Positions 1 to 11,830 of a stretch of 64,000 bases of DNA are shown here, piece by piece. This DNA is from Mytilus galloprovincialis (Eukaryota; Mollusca; Bivalvia; Mytilida; Mytilidae). The stretch lies in assembly GCF_965363235.1 (NCBI RefSeq), contig NC_134839.1, positions 96,925,743-96,989,742 of the forward strand, written 5' to 3'. A program made the translations under genes and the position numbers. Within the stretch, counting starts at the first letter, position 1. The number at the start of each line of letters is the position of its first letter. The notes below the pieces were generated by a model, which saw only the letters and a list, made by a program, of their open reading frames with translations, was not told the DNA's origin and ran no database searches.

Positions 1-87
1 TTTACTTACCAGTTTCTTAGATCAATCAATAAAGAAAATAAATGATATACTGGATTAAACAAGACAAATAAACGTTGACTATTTCAG

Positions 88-582
88 GTGAAGACAGATG
101 GATGTGTACATTATTGATGTTGAAAGGATGGAAATTAAGATATTCCAGTAATGCTAGAAATACTACGTTCTGCCCAGAAGATACGTATGAGTTCATGAAG
201 CAACGTCGTAGATGGTTACTGTCAGATTATGCAAACGCAATATTGGTTTTTCGAAAACTCAGAGCCTTGCTATCCACTAACGATGCATTTTCTGTTCTTT
301 ATGCCTTATACTTGGTGGAAATATTTCTTATAATGGTTCTATATCCTGGGTCTACAATCGTAATGATGTGTCTCGGTTTGGAATTGGCGACTGGAGCCCC
401 TCTCATCTTTGCAACACCTGTCATAGTTGCCATAGTTGTTGCCTACTGTTTGATGTTACTAAGTGATGTTGTCCCAACAGTACAGTTGATAATTACAAAG
501 ATTTTGATCATGGTCTTTGGAGTAGGAACAGTCTACGTATTTGTAGCTTCTACTGTTATTATATTTAAAGACTTAGCAAAAG
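88..582 (+). CDS. CHS: Chitin synthase A exon: EDRW/QRRRW catalytic end plus membrane spans
   Basis: Acceptor TTTCAG ends at 87 and donor GTAGGT starts at 583. Entry phase 1; 495 bp, exactly the length of the copy B exon at 24661-25155. It encodes EDRW at its start, QRRRW about 38 residues later, then hydrophobic spans. I count about 22 differences from copy B in roughly 165 residues, nearly all after QRRRW. Confidence 0.93.
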
Positions 583-3500
583 GTAGGTGTTACACATGTA
601 GCTTAGTGTTGTTTAACTTGCTTACAATAAAAATAACAATTTGTGTTTGTGAAAAACATTAAAGGGAAATGAAAAATGAAACGAAAAGAGGTTATGAAAG
701 TATTTCTGAACTGTGTCTTGCATTAGACATGATTGTAGAAAAAAATGCTTTTTGTAAGCAGGAACGGGGGCCCAATTATTTGCCCCATTGGAACGCATTG
801 AAAATCATAGTAAATACATAGGGTCCTGTTCAATAAATAATTTTGATAGCCACCTTTGGACTTCTGGTTCATGTTAGGAATTCAATTTGAAGTGTCAAAG
901 TACAATCTCAGTGCCTCATGACCGGCATTCCATTGCAAAATTTTGTTTTTATTGACAACAGGGTCAGTCGGTCTACTTCCGGGGAAGAATAAAGGCTGCA
1001 CATGGTAGGACCGGTTCGCTTACATCAACCATAACGGCAACACATGTCCTCACAAATATTTATTGTACATTGTTTGAAAGTTGAATAACGGCTTTCTATA
1101 ATACGTCCCTACAATGAGGGCTCTAAAAACCCTCTAGTTATCTTGAAGCACAAATATGAAAATAAGAATTCGTTATTGACTTCTTATGCATAATGCGTTA
1201 TGTATATGGAACTTGCATACCATTAACATAAAGCTAATTGCAAACTAACGTATTTTATATTTAAAGGACCAGTATATGTGTATTAATGATAACGTATATA
1301 TCAATCTGCAGTATATTTTATAAATTTTTATACTTCCACAAACTAGGCTTCCAAGATGGACATTTTGAGCACGCAGAAGGTATTTTGGTAATGCTTATAT
1401 TTGGTAGTTACATCTATGGAGCTATGCTATACCCAACAGATATATGGATACTGGTAACGGGTGTCGTCTACTTGTTCTTTATTCCGTTTATGAATATGAT
1501 ACTACCTCTCTACGCTATATGTAACATTGTGGACCAATCATGGGGAACACGTGATAATCACGACCGACACTCGGCTAACCGAGAGATAGGTCAGTTAATC
1601 TATATTGAGTATGCGGCTATATCGGCGGTGGGTCTGTTAATCGGGTTGGCTAAAGTCTGTTAATCAGGTGTTATCGTGAAAATCAGTGCAAGGTCAGCAT
1701 GTTTCATTGTATAACTTTTTAATTATATTTATATCATAAAAACTATTCATGTCTGACAAAATGATTTGGAGTACTGAATCCAGGGGTGTGATTATTTTTT
1801 TTCTAGCTTCAATAAACGATCTATAAAATGAAAAGGCGAGTTACTCATCAGTAAATTTATACACATTTTACACACACACAATGTACACAAAAATGACAAG
1901 TTGGTTGAGTTTACTTGCATGCAATCTTTTGAACATTGAAAAAAGACTGGCATTATGTTTGTTTACCATATTAACATCAATATGTGAAAAATCTACACGA
2001 AAAACGGTATTTTGGTGACATAAATCTATTTTTTGATAAAAATATGGTCAGTTAATGGGTCGGATGTATAAAACTCGGTCTGTTAATTGGTCTGTTAAGA
2101 GTTATGAATGACATTACAAGTATAATTTAATTGCTATATGGGGTGTTATCTGAATAAAGAGATAGGCCCAATATTAGTGTCTAGAATAAATGGAAACAAC
2201 ACATGAACAATGAAACATAAGTTTAGACAATGTAATCTGAAAATTGATAGAAATAATTTTAAAAAGTGTAAAATCAAAGTAATATTAATTTCATCAAAGA
2301 ATGGTCGCATATATCATGTGGATTATGTTTCGTTGATATGAATTGCACCAATTTGTCATTTATATAGTTAACAAGTACATAAATCAGAGATAAACTTCGT
2401 AATGTTTTGATTTTTTTTATCAAATGAACTCAGTGGCGGATCCAGGGGGGGGGGGGGGGGGTTCCGGGGGTGCGCACCCCCCCTTTATTTTTGCCGATCA
2501 ATGCATTTGTATCGGGACATATGTTTTGCACCCCCCCCCCCTTTGCCCTGGGTGCCCTGGGTTAGCACCCCCCCCTTTCGAAAATTCCTGCATCCGCCCC
2601 TGGAACTGAAATATGTTTATAATACAAACAAATATAGACAAACCTTTCAACATCAACCTTTCTCTACACCACCTTGAAGGTCACTCGATAGAAAAACAAG
2701 CACGTTTGCGGACTGCGAGTCGGCTAAATGACTTACGATATCATAGGAATACATCATTACTCGAAAAATAAAATTAATATTATGCATTTATTGTGATTTA
2801 CAGGAATATAAAATTGTCTTGTTGTTACATTTGTACACATTAAATCAGCACCCAACACTAATATAAAAAAAACTTACTAATGTCTATTTCTTGTTTAGAA
2901 CCAGGGTTTAGAACTTGGTACAGACATTTCCTTAGGCGGCAGAAAATGAGAATGATGACTCGGTACAAAGGAAAATACATACCGGAAATAAACTCCTCAT
3001 AGATACCAGGATTGAAATTTGATATTTGCGCCTTATATTTACGCCAGACACGCCTTTCGTCTACGAAAAATGTTTAATCGACCAAAAACAAAGTTGAAAA
3101 GCATTGGGGAAATACAACTTATACCGGCGTCACACATCAGCGTATAGCTCCGGCGTGTTAAAAAAATCATTTACGCTGCCAATATACTTTAAACGTGTAT
3201 TGGGCGTACTAGAAGCGTACGTAAGGCTAAGCGTTTATCCTGCGTTCAAGAAACGTATGTTGGCGTAAGTTGTATGTTTCCTCGGGTTGTAGCGTTCATC
3301 AAGCGTATTTACTGTCTTTCAGTGGCTAGAGGTATAGAGGGGGGTTGATTTCTCATAAACATGTTTATCCCCTCCGCAATTTTGCGCCTGTCCCAAGACA
3401 GGAGCCTCTGGCCTTTGCTAGTCTTATATAATTTTTAATTTTAGTTTCTTGTGTTTAATTCGGAGTTTATTATGACGTCCATTATCACTGTCCTAGTATG

Positions 3501-6500
3501 CATATTTTTTAAGGGGCCAGCTGAAGGACGCCTACGGGTGCGGGAGTTTCTCTCTACACTGAAGACCCATTAGTGGCCTTTGTCTGTTGCCTGTTCTATG
3601 GTTGGGTTGTTGTCGCTTTGACACATTCCCCATTTCCTTTCTCAATTTTACCTTTGTTTTTCGACGTACTTCAAACTTATGCAACGCGCTTTGAACGATT
3701 GCTAAGCGTTCCTATTGCGTGCAACTAACGTATACCGACTTTGTCAGTTTTCTCTGTACGTTTGGTGCACGCTGGTCTGTCCGCCAATGTGTGACGCCGG
3801 CATAAGGTTATCTATTCCTGAGGTAGAAAAGCCTTAGTATTCCAAAGAAAACGCATGTAATTTAACCAGCTGAATTGCAACACATGACAGACTCATAGAT
3901 GTTACAGACTTTGAACAGACAAAAAAATAAGGCTGATTGATAACTTGGCGTAAATAATAAATTCATGCGAATTCGAGTGGCCAACCAGTCCATATAACGC
4001 TTATTTGTCAGAAGTGACACACCCTTTTAATGAAATGCAGAGAAAAAAAATTTAAAATAAAAGTGCTCTTTCTATATATAAGGATACTGTTGCACCGTAT
4101 TGTAATTTTTTCGTCATAAGTACATCTCATTTTTTTCAGTGTGAAAATATAAACTCAAGGTAGTAAGACTATTGTCGTGGCTAAATAACTCTTAACTGAC
4201 ACGATTTAAATTGTCCAACCCATTAACAGACTGTATTCCCCTAATATTGATTAAAATGTGGTATAACTCAACTTATATAACAATTATGAAATATTTATCA
4301 ATGACAATTGATTTTTTAGAACCAAACTACTACTTTGTGTCCTTTAAATCATATCTAAAATGGTTTTTGGCCTTTTATCTAAAATATTGCTATGCGTACA
4401 AGCATAAAAACCACATACTTGCGCGACGCCTTTTCGTTTTACTTGAAATTGCGCAGGCTATGCATTTTTTTTAATGGTGGAAAATGTTCTATGATAGATA
4501 TCATTTTGTCAGACACTTTTCTTTTTTTGCTGTGATTTTCATAATGTGCCAAAAAATCTGTATATTTAACAGAGTTTAACATTAAATTGTGAGTTTTACT
4601 CTTAACAGACGTATAACCAACCCGATTAACAGACCCACCGCCGATATAGCCGCATACTCAATATAGATTAACCGACCTATCTCTCGGTTAGCCGAGTGTC
4701 GGCCGTGTAATGTAAGTACAATTAAAACACTTGATGTGATTACCTTTTTCGAACAGATTTTTATTTCAATCATCTATGATAACACAAATTTTATACCACA
4801 ATTTTTAAGTAAGCTTATTATACAAATACAAATACATAAGAATCGCTTGAATACTCTAATTGTAACGCATATGATAATACATGTATATGATTTTTATGTT
4901 ATAGCAAACTGCCACTGTACCAAAATTTCTTCACCTACCAAAAATTAAACGGAAAATGAAGAAACGACGAAAATTTAAACAAGGTACATATGTTTGACAT
5001 CTTCAAACGTAATTTATAATACAATTTTTTGTCAAAGCAACAGGAATTACTCTAAAGGTAGCAAGCAATAGACAGTTAGGGAAAAAAACCATAAAATTGA
5101 CACTCATAATTTTCAAAAACCCTCTTTCCCCTCCTTTCTTAAGAACAAGGCTTACTATTTGTGCTATGCATGTATATATTTATAGAAAGAGAATCTTCGA
5201 TAGATTTGATTTCTAATGGTTATAATGGTGAAATATAATCCCTTTTGTGTGTAACCATGGCAACACTCTGCATTTCTTTAATACAAAATATTGCAAAAAA
5301 GGGGGGTGAACATGTCACAAAAGTCCCCAAAATTTGATCCAAAGGAAAACTTCAATCAATTACAGTGATACCTTTCCTGGAACCAAAGGTTTATATCTAT
5401 CAAGTGGTCCAAAAACAATCATATGTATTTCTGCTCGTTTTTCCATAAAATTGAATTGAAAAGATCGAGCGCAAAATCTTTGTTGATAAACACCACAATA
5501 ATGTATGGACCTATGGGCGGTACAGATAGGAAAATACGGACTGTCAAACAGATAAAAGACCCATAAAACATGCTAAAAACAATCTAAATGTTCATACAAA
5601 CCCACTAAGAAGGCTATATTATTCTTCAATTATCTAAAAATCAATTTTATTGTACAAAAACTTTCATATTTAAAAAATTCACCATGGCAAAAATGCGAAA
5701 CTAAACTTCTAACTGTGTATTGCTACCAAAGATCCCCCCCCCCCCCCCCCCCCCCCCCAGTATTGGACGGCGTTGTCAGTTTATTTTCGACATTGAATAT
5801 CCCTCTGGTATCTTTCGTCTCTCTTTTTCGTTAACTCGTATTGTTGCTATGCTTTCTGTTAACGTTTACCTGCTAAATTATAATTTGTATTAACAAAAAT
5901 GATACGTAAGGAAGGACTTAACATTAAGTCATCATTAATCTACAATGTCTCGTGGTTCGGGTTAGACTAATTTTGCAATATTGTTTATGACTGTATGAGA
6001 AATGGCAATGCTGAAGACTTTATGATTGGCATGAATGGTCTTAGTAAATCTTTCACGTTCTTTGTACAATGTAGAAAAGTGATGAAACCTAATTTTCATC
6101 AAAATTCCTCAAGGTCATTTATTTTACACAATGTTTACATGTACATTATGTCTACATGCCTGTTTGATATGATTATTGGATCCCCAGTATAAATTATCCG
6201 AGTAAAAACGAGTGGAAAAACGCTAGAATTGTATCAAAAGAATTTCAAATATATGGAAATGATATTTATATTTAAAAGTGAAATCGATTTAAGGTGCCCG
6301 CTAGCTATTTCAATTGCTCCATGTATTGTAATAGAATGTAATGATGTTTTCAATGTGAATATAATGAATTTTAAATCATGTTGCAATTAAAAAATATATA
6401 TAATGGAAATACTTATATATTTAGATTCATTTGAAAACTATCTGTTTTAATAGCTCTATCTTTTAAATAAATATCAATAGAAAGTATAGCATTTTTTTGT

Positions 6501-7052
6501 AGTTAACGTTGATTAAGAACATTTGTAATGAGGATATTATTGCATGCATGTATTTTCATTGGACAGGTTCTAATTTTTTGTTCTTTTTTACATAATCATT
6601 TTTCTTTTCATTTTGTTGAATTTTTATTCAAATTTTAATGAAATGTGTTTGTTTTTTCAGTTGACACAACGTCACTTAGAAGTTTGAGTGCTTCATCTGT
6701 TAGTTTGAGTGACTATAACCAAACTGAATTTGAATTCTGGGAGGAACTTGTCTCCAACGTTGTCGGATCGTCCGCATCAAAAGGATTATCAAACGAAGAC
6801 AGAATATCAGGATTGAAAACATTGAGAAAGAAGGTGTTATTATTCTTTTCTATTGCTAATCTGATTGGCATAATGGCGCTTGTAGGTCTTTATGCGTTTT
6901 TGTTGCAGACTTATAATAGTAAATCCACATTTTCCATTGTAATGGCAGTAACTCTAGGGTTATCGCCCATTATTCAAATATCCGGTGGTACTGTGTACAG
7001 AATTGATGATACCTTAAATCGTATAGGTCGATGGGTTAATAATATAACGTAA
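88..7052 (+). CDS. CHS: Chitin synthase copy A, 3' half, broken by a transposon
   Basis: Membrane glycosyltransferase (GT2 family) polymerising UDP-N-acetylglucosamine into chitin; only the 3' half lies in the window. Exons: 88-582, 1347-1558, 4905-4983, 6661-7052. Splice phases fit (1, 1, 0, 1). Seen directly: the EDRW and QRRRW catalytic motifs in the first exon, then about five membrane spans, the WGTRD motif (WGTRE in insects), a Lys/Arg-rich loop, a conserved FWEEL block and a final membrane pair ending at TAA 7050-7052. Every exon has a same-length or near-identical counterpart in copy B (14-31 kb). Odd: a 3.15-kb TIR element sits directly after the 1347-1558 exon and displaces its donor to 4712. 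Read-through adds 34 residues and stops at 1663, removing the C-terminal part. It may be a pseudogene, or one allele of a polymorphic locus. Family assignment is secure; functional state is inferred. Confidence 0.88.
1347..1558 (+). CDS. CHS: Chitin synthase A exon ending at the transposon (WGTRD)
   Basis: Acceptor AACTAG ends at 1346. The 212-bp exon ends in WGTRDN, as in copy B (25843-26054). In copy B, GTAAGT follows at once; here the next base starts the TIR element, and GTAAGT reappears at 4712 after a repeated TAAT. The reading frame runs 34 codons into the element and stops at 1661-1663. Confidence 0.9.
2431..2602 (+). mobile_element. 172-bp G/C-rich MITE with 5-bp target duplication
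   Basis: Starts CAGTGGCGGATCCAGG and ends with the complement of CAGGGGCGGATGCAG. It carries poly-G and poly-C tracts and is flanked by GAACT (2426-2430, 2603-2607). A second copy lies inverted at 54111-54273. CAG termini with a 5-bp duplication are compatible with a hAT-type (hAT5-like) element; the superfamily is inferred. Confidence 0.85.
3122..3802. mobile_element. MITE with CCGGCGTCACACAT terminal repeats
   Basis: Left end TACCGGCGTCACACAT, right-end complement TGCCGGCGTCACACAT, inserted at a TA in the R2 repeat with an apparent TA duplication. The interior is rich in GCGTA-type motifs and itself hosts a retroelement tail (3321-3650). Confidence 0.75.
3321..3650 (+). mobile_element. 3' tail of Penelope-like element
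   Basis: Closely matches, on the opposite strand, the sequence downstream of the reverse transcriptase gene at 58130-58455: a GGCTAGAGGTATAG start, CTGTCCCAAGACAGGAGCC, GGGGCCAGCTGAAGGACGCC, and an ACACATTCCCCATTTCC end. No coding part remains. Confidence 0.8.
4905..4983 (+). CDS. CHS: Chitin synthase A exon: basic cytoplasmic loop
   Basis: 79 bp between ATAG and GTACAT; phase 0 in, phase 1 out. It encodes a Lys/Arg-rich loop (PKFLHLPKIKRKMKKRR), nearly identical to the copy B exon 27792-27870. Confidence 0.88.
5733..5830 (+). repeat. Poly-C tract and fragment of repeat R3
   Basis: A run of about 26 C is followed by GGCGTTGTCAGTTTATTTTCGAC and CCCTCTGGTATCTTTCG blocks, the same family as 56600-56690 and 63300-63425. 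The rest of the 4984-6660 intron shows nothing I recognise. Confidence 0.6.
6661..7052 (+). CDS. CHS: Chitin synthase A terminal exon
   Basis: Acceptor TTTCAG ends at 6660; phase 1 entry. It encodes a Ser-rich stretch, the FWEEL block, LRKK, two hydrophobic spans and a VYRIDDT..GRWVNN tail, ending at TAA. 392 bp, the same length as the copy B exon 30824-31215. Confidence 0.92.
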
Positions 7053-7077
7053 AACTTAAGAAATCAGCAAAAATATA

Positions 7078-8134
7078 TAGACAATAACTGTTTAGTGTCT
7101 TTAAATATCAGCTGTATTTGTACGAGGCTAGGAAACAAGGTGTATGCGAGCTTTTAGCGAGCTATTACACCTGTTTCGAGCAGAGTACAAATACAGATGA
7201 TATTTAAAGACACTAAACAGTTATTGTCTTTATCCTGCAATTAATTCTGTATATCATTTGTGTTTTGAAAGACACAAAAATACATGTTTCGCATTTATTT
7301 TTTTATTTGAAATCCCTTGAGGCCCGTGTAGCAATACGATGTACAGTAATCACACATTCAGCTGAAGACGGGTTCGCAAAAAAGAATCTCGAATGGTCAA
7401 CAATAATACATCGCTCAAAGTGAATAATTATCTATTTTAACATAACAACTAATTTCAACAGTAAAAACAAATAACAAAACGTTGTTCAATTTGAAACAGG
7501 AGTGTACGAGTTGTCCTACGCTTCAGACTCGACATTCACTAAACATGCATGCTGAAATTGACATGGTTGTTTTTGTTACACAATCATACACATTCAACAA
7601 GTTTTGAAATCGATAGTTGTCATCGTTGAAAAGACTGCTGTTCATCTGTGTATGTTATCAGAAAATTGGTGTGATTCTTATTGCTCTAAAGAAATGTTTG
7701 AAAACATACAGAACGTATAAAAGTAATCGTTAATTCGCAATTGATACGTCATTGGAATGCGTTTGCAATACACATTCTGAGGTCACGCAGGTTCATACAA
7801 TACTTAGTCCGGCAGTGGGCGGAGCTTTTAAGCGATATCTGTATAGTATATCTGTAGGGCTGTATCTGTATAGTAGAACACCCAATTGGAGGATAAATTG
7901 CTCTAAAGAAATGTTGGAAAAGAAACAGAACGTATAAAAGAAATCGTTAATTCGCAATTGATACGTTGTTGGAATGCTATTGCAATACACATTCTGAGGT
8001 CACGCGGGTTCATACAATACTCAGTCCGACAGTGGGCGGAGCTTTAAAGCGATATCTGTATAGTATACAGATACAGCATAGCGATATCTGTAGGGCTGTA
8101 TCTGTATAGTAGAACACCCAATTGCAGGATAAAA
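7078..8134. mobile_element. About 1.05-kb insertion in the 3' UTR of copy A
   Basis: Copies A and B share sequence just after the stop (CAGCAAAAATAT) and again at 8134-8310 / 31260-31440. Only A carries this block. It opens with a near-perfect palindrome (arms 7079-7123 and 7185-7229, 45 bp each). An inner TTATCCTGCAATT (about 7230) faces an inverted AATTGCAGGATAA at the right end (about 8120-8132). Inside, a unit of about 217 bp is directly duplicated (starts 7711 and 7928, GAACGTATAAAAG). Probably a foldback or MITE-type element; the family is unknown to me. Confidence 0.75.
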
Positions 8135-9439
8135 TGATGTATATGGGTATATTTTACTGTTGGACGTATTTTGTAACATATTGATTACTTTTATCATTCA
8201 TATTGAATTTTATATGTCTACTTATCGAGTAAAATTTTATCTTTATTTGTGGAAAAAGAGACTATCAAAATTAAACACAAATGCATAATTTTGAATATTT
8301 CAGTGAACCCGGTATGTCTTCCAAACATTTATTGGGGGAAATGTTTCTGTGATAAACTATATGTGAAATATTTTTATAGTTCTTTATTTTGAATTTCTTT
8401 ACAATACAATAATATATGCATTTTTCTATAAAAGAAGTATACAAAACATGTTTTATAATTATGAATTGTCAGCGTCATTGCTAATATTAAATTATAAAAA
8501 AAACACAGACAAAACATAAAAAAACAAAATTAAAAAATTAAATAAAGAACAAAAATGTTTAACTTATATTCATATATCATTAACGTGATATGTATAGACT
8601 TGGTTATAATAAACTTAAAATAGTTATACTCCAACATTGTAAAAATTTCAAATTTTTATTAAACTACATATTTCATAAGTGTCCTTACAAACAACGTCAA
8701 AGTTATCATGCTGGGTGTTCAAAGTGCTCCTCGAAACCTCTTTCAAAATGATGAAAATCAATTTTATCAGCAATCAAAGCCGGTCTTTTAAAATTAGTGT
8801 TAAGCAACCTATTCTACAGGTGGCGTATATCAAATGTGCGTACTAAAATAATATTTGATTTTTCTTCACTTGACATTCGAAACTAAAAGCCAATTTAAAT
8901 AAAAATGATCCTGCTTAAAAAAAAAATGGCCAACATATATTCAAATATATTGTCTAAGGGAGGAATAGTTCGCACTTTGAAAAAAAAATCCAACCAAAAA
9001 TGATATCATTGCTACCACTACATGCAATAATCCTCTATCTATCAACCACCGAATTGTCAAATATGAGACTACAAGGGTAAAGGCTGTTAATTTTCTATAA
9101 AATTTTCATATTTTTAGAATTCAATCAACACAATGGTACATAATCCCCAACACCGACATAATCACATTGCAAGCAGTGTTCTTCATTTAATTGACAGGGG
9201 AGATAAACACATATACATGTAAACAAACAATCATGTATTAAGATTACGCAACATTTAACAACACAAAATAAACTGGAACACAAATGTTTAAGAACAACTA
9301 TAAAATGCAAGGTTGCAAAACGAATAGTGTTAACTGTTGTCTTAAAACACACTGCAATATCGGAAGAAATTTGTTATTGAACAAAATTTCTGCTCCTTGA
9401 CCATATGTTCAGAGAGTTTCGTCCGTCCATGAGATGTTG

Positions 9440-9880
9440 AGAAACCTTTTTCAGGAGAGAGTTGAGGTGGATTTTCAAATCTGGATGTGATTTATATCAT
9501 TATAGGAACATCCAGAGGAACACTATTATAGACGACTATACGGTATGGGTTTTTTTTCTGATTGCTGAAGGCAGTACGGTTACTTCTAATTGCTTACATG
9601 AACGTCATATGAACTTGGTGACTATTTTTCTCATTGGCAATCATTCCTATAATATGATGTATTATGCATAAGGATATAAATAGATAAGATTAGATTTTTC
9701 GGAAGACCATTAATAAATAGACTGAAAAGTATACTAGCGTAATGTGGCAAATTGAAAGATTTAAAGACTGTCCGAACGAACAATCGCACTTGATATTCGA
9801 GGAAACAAACATAGACCATACTGAATGGGTTTTGATCATTGTTGAAGGCCGGTGAGTTGTCTCACTGGCAATCCTCTAAT
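9440..9880 (-). repeat. Dispersed repeat R1, two diverged minus-strand fragments
   Basis: Reverse-orientation matches to the family containing TTGCCAATGAGACAACTCTCC and GGCCTTCAACAATGAG: TCTCATTGGCAATCATTCCT at about 9632 and GTTGAAGGCCGG plus TCTCACTGGCAATC at about 9840-9875. Confidence 0.55.
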
Positions 9881-11174
9881 TTTTACAATCAAAAATATAC
9901 GGTTGAAATTAGAAATAACTCCCAGATTATTACGGTTTTTTAGGGGAAGAGATCGGGGATATGAATTAGGAATTAAATAAATCAAGTAATTATTTGTTGC
10001 ATGTTTTCTTAATCTTTTAACACATAAATGCAAATTACATTTTGTAATGTATGCCAGTGAACGTGCTTAATTAGATATACTAGGTTTTAAATTGCAGCAT
10101 TTATTTCAGGATACACCCAGAAATGGTTATGTTATCAGTTAAACATGATCATTAGAGATCAACCATTTGCCCCTTTTGCTTGTTTTGCAGGAAATTGTCA
10201 TTGTGAGAAATCATTGCATTCCTAATATGTACAGATCATTGTTTTATCCACGCCTTTCCATTTACAAAAAAAAAAAGAATTAAATGTTTCTTTTTCACTT
10301 TTTTAACCTTATGCATCATGCAAATACTTAACTTAGTACGCACAATAATTTAGTATGAGGACAGTAAGGCATTTATGTTTTCAAATCAAAGTTACATGAA
10401 TAGTTTTTTGTTTGTTAAACCCGAGATCATCATCTAATGATTGAGGATACATACACCCTGTGCAAACACGAGGAAATTGACAGCGAACTTTGACGAGGGA
10501 GCTACCGGTTATGATCAGTAGAAGTTTACAGATCGTTTTATCTGTTGTTGTTGTCATTACAAAATCTTATTGAAACTAAATACTTTGTAAAGAGATAAAG
10601 TTTGTCATCTTCTGTACTCTTGACTACAAATCGTATTTCATCCTAACTTGTAAGTACAGTTTCATTTGTTTAAAAGAAAACATAATTCTAGATTAATTGT
10701 ATAATTATTTATTCATCTGCACAATTTAACATGTTTATATTATAACAATTATTGTGTAAAATGTTGAAATTTATATCATTTTTTTTTAGTTTTAAAACCC
10801 TCGGTTTTTAGTGTGACTCGTGCTGCTGTTCCATTTGACCAATGTACACTTGTCTTTTGATTTATATGTCTTTTTTCGTTTTCCTAAAGATTTTGTATTT
10901 CCTTCTTCCCTCTATTTTCTAACTCCCTTTGTATATCTTTTTATTTATATTATTGAAAAGATGCCTTTTATTCCTAAACGCACAAGAAAGCTAGTATAGT
11001 TTGATCAGTTTTGGCTATACAATTGAAATCTATAGATTTGCTTCGTTCGTAGTTTTATGAAATAAATTGTGACAATAAAATATATATGTGATATCAAAAA
11101 TGAAGAGTTACACAATTTAGCTATTTGGAAGATATAGATGTCAGAAAAATATTCTCATCATAGATCTTACATGT

Positions 11175-11830
11175 ACCGGGATTACAATATTGAATGACAG
11201 ACGCTCGTTTTGCCTACAAAAGACTCACCAGTAACGCTCGAATCAAAAAGCTTAAAATAGTACGAACTTGAAGAGCATTTAGGACCTAAACTTCCGAAAT
11301 ATTTTACTATATATAACTAATATAATAAATGAAGATGAGGTATGATTGCCAATGAGACAACTCTCCACGAGAGAACAAAATGACACAGAAATTAACAACT
11401 ATAGGTCACCGCACGGCCTTCAACAATGAGCAAAGCCCATACCGCATAATCATCTATAAAAGGCCTCGAAATGACAATGTAAAACAATTCAAACGAGAAA
11501 ACAAACGGCCTAATTTATGTACTAAAAATGAACGAAAAACAAATATGTAACACATAACCAAACGACAATCACCGAATTACAGGCTCCTGACTTCGGACAT
11601 CCACATACATACAGACATACATGTGGCGGGGTTAGACATGTTAGTGAGACCACAACCCTCCCCTAACATGGGACAGTGGTATAACAGTACAACATAATAA
11701 CAAACTATAAAAATCATTTGAAAAAGGTTTAACTCATCAGATAGATAAAAATACAAGTGGAAGTGGCAGGGTACTTGTACATCCCCAAAACAAAAAGACA
11801 CTAGGTACATTTCTTAGAGTGCTCGTAGTT
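11175..11830 (+). repeat. R2 fragment followed by long copy of repeat R1
   Basis: 11190-11315 matches R2 (CTACAAAAGACTCACCAGT, GAAGAGCATT). 11335-11820 is a long R1 copy: ATTGCCAATGAGACAACTCT, GGCCTTCAACAATGAGC, CAGGCTCCTGACTT, GGGACAGTGGTATAACAG. It is near-identical in order to 55500-55930. Confidence 0.75.

Larger units (their letters stand above)
2986..3848 (+). repeat. Dispersed repeat R2 (CATAGATACCAGG family), split by a nested element
   Basis: The outer parts (2986-3121 and 3803-3848) match the repeat arrayed at 28130-28928: the CATAGATACCAGG start, a CGTCTAC-containing block, a GTTGAA..GCATTG block and the CCTGAGGTAGAAAAGCC end. The middle is occupied by the MITE at 3122-3802. Confidence 0.75.
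1559..4707. mobile_element. Non-autonomous TIR DNA transposon (CACG-ended), copy 1
   Basis: The ends are inverted: left starts CACGACCGACACTCGG, right complement starts CACGGCCGACACTCGG, and similarity continues for roughly 100 bp. It is flanked by TAAT (1555-1558 and 4708-4711), a 4-bp target duplication confirmed by the uninterrupted copy B site. Short GGTCTGTTAAT-type motifs recur in direct and inverted order near both ends (1660-1670, 2045-2095, 4190-4235, 4600-4635), like subterminal transposase-binding repeats. No transposase ORF is visible. CAC termini, a 4-5 bp duplication and subterminal repeats suggest the CACTA/Mirage/Chapaev group or Transib; this is inference. The second copy is at 31654-35079. 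The middle is filled with other nested repeats. Confidence 0.9.

Noticed and set aside
1286..1663. 125-codon ORF as a separate gene
   Set aside because: It is a chitin synthase exon with intron sequence before it and transposon end after it.
2424..2609. Gly/Pro-rich ORF
   Set aside because: Translation of the G/C-rich MITE; the same happens at 54028-54379 over the second copy.
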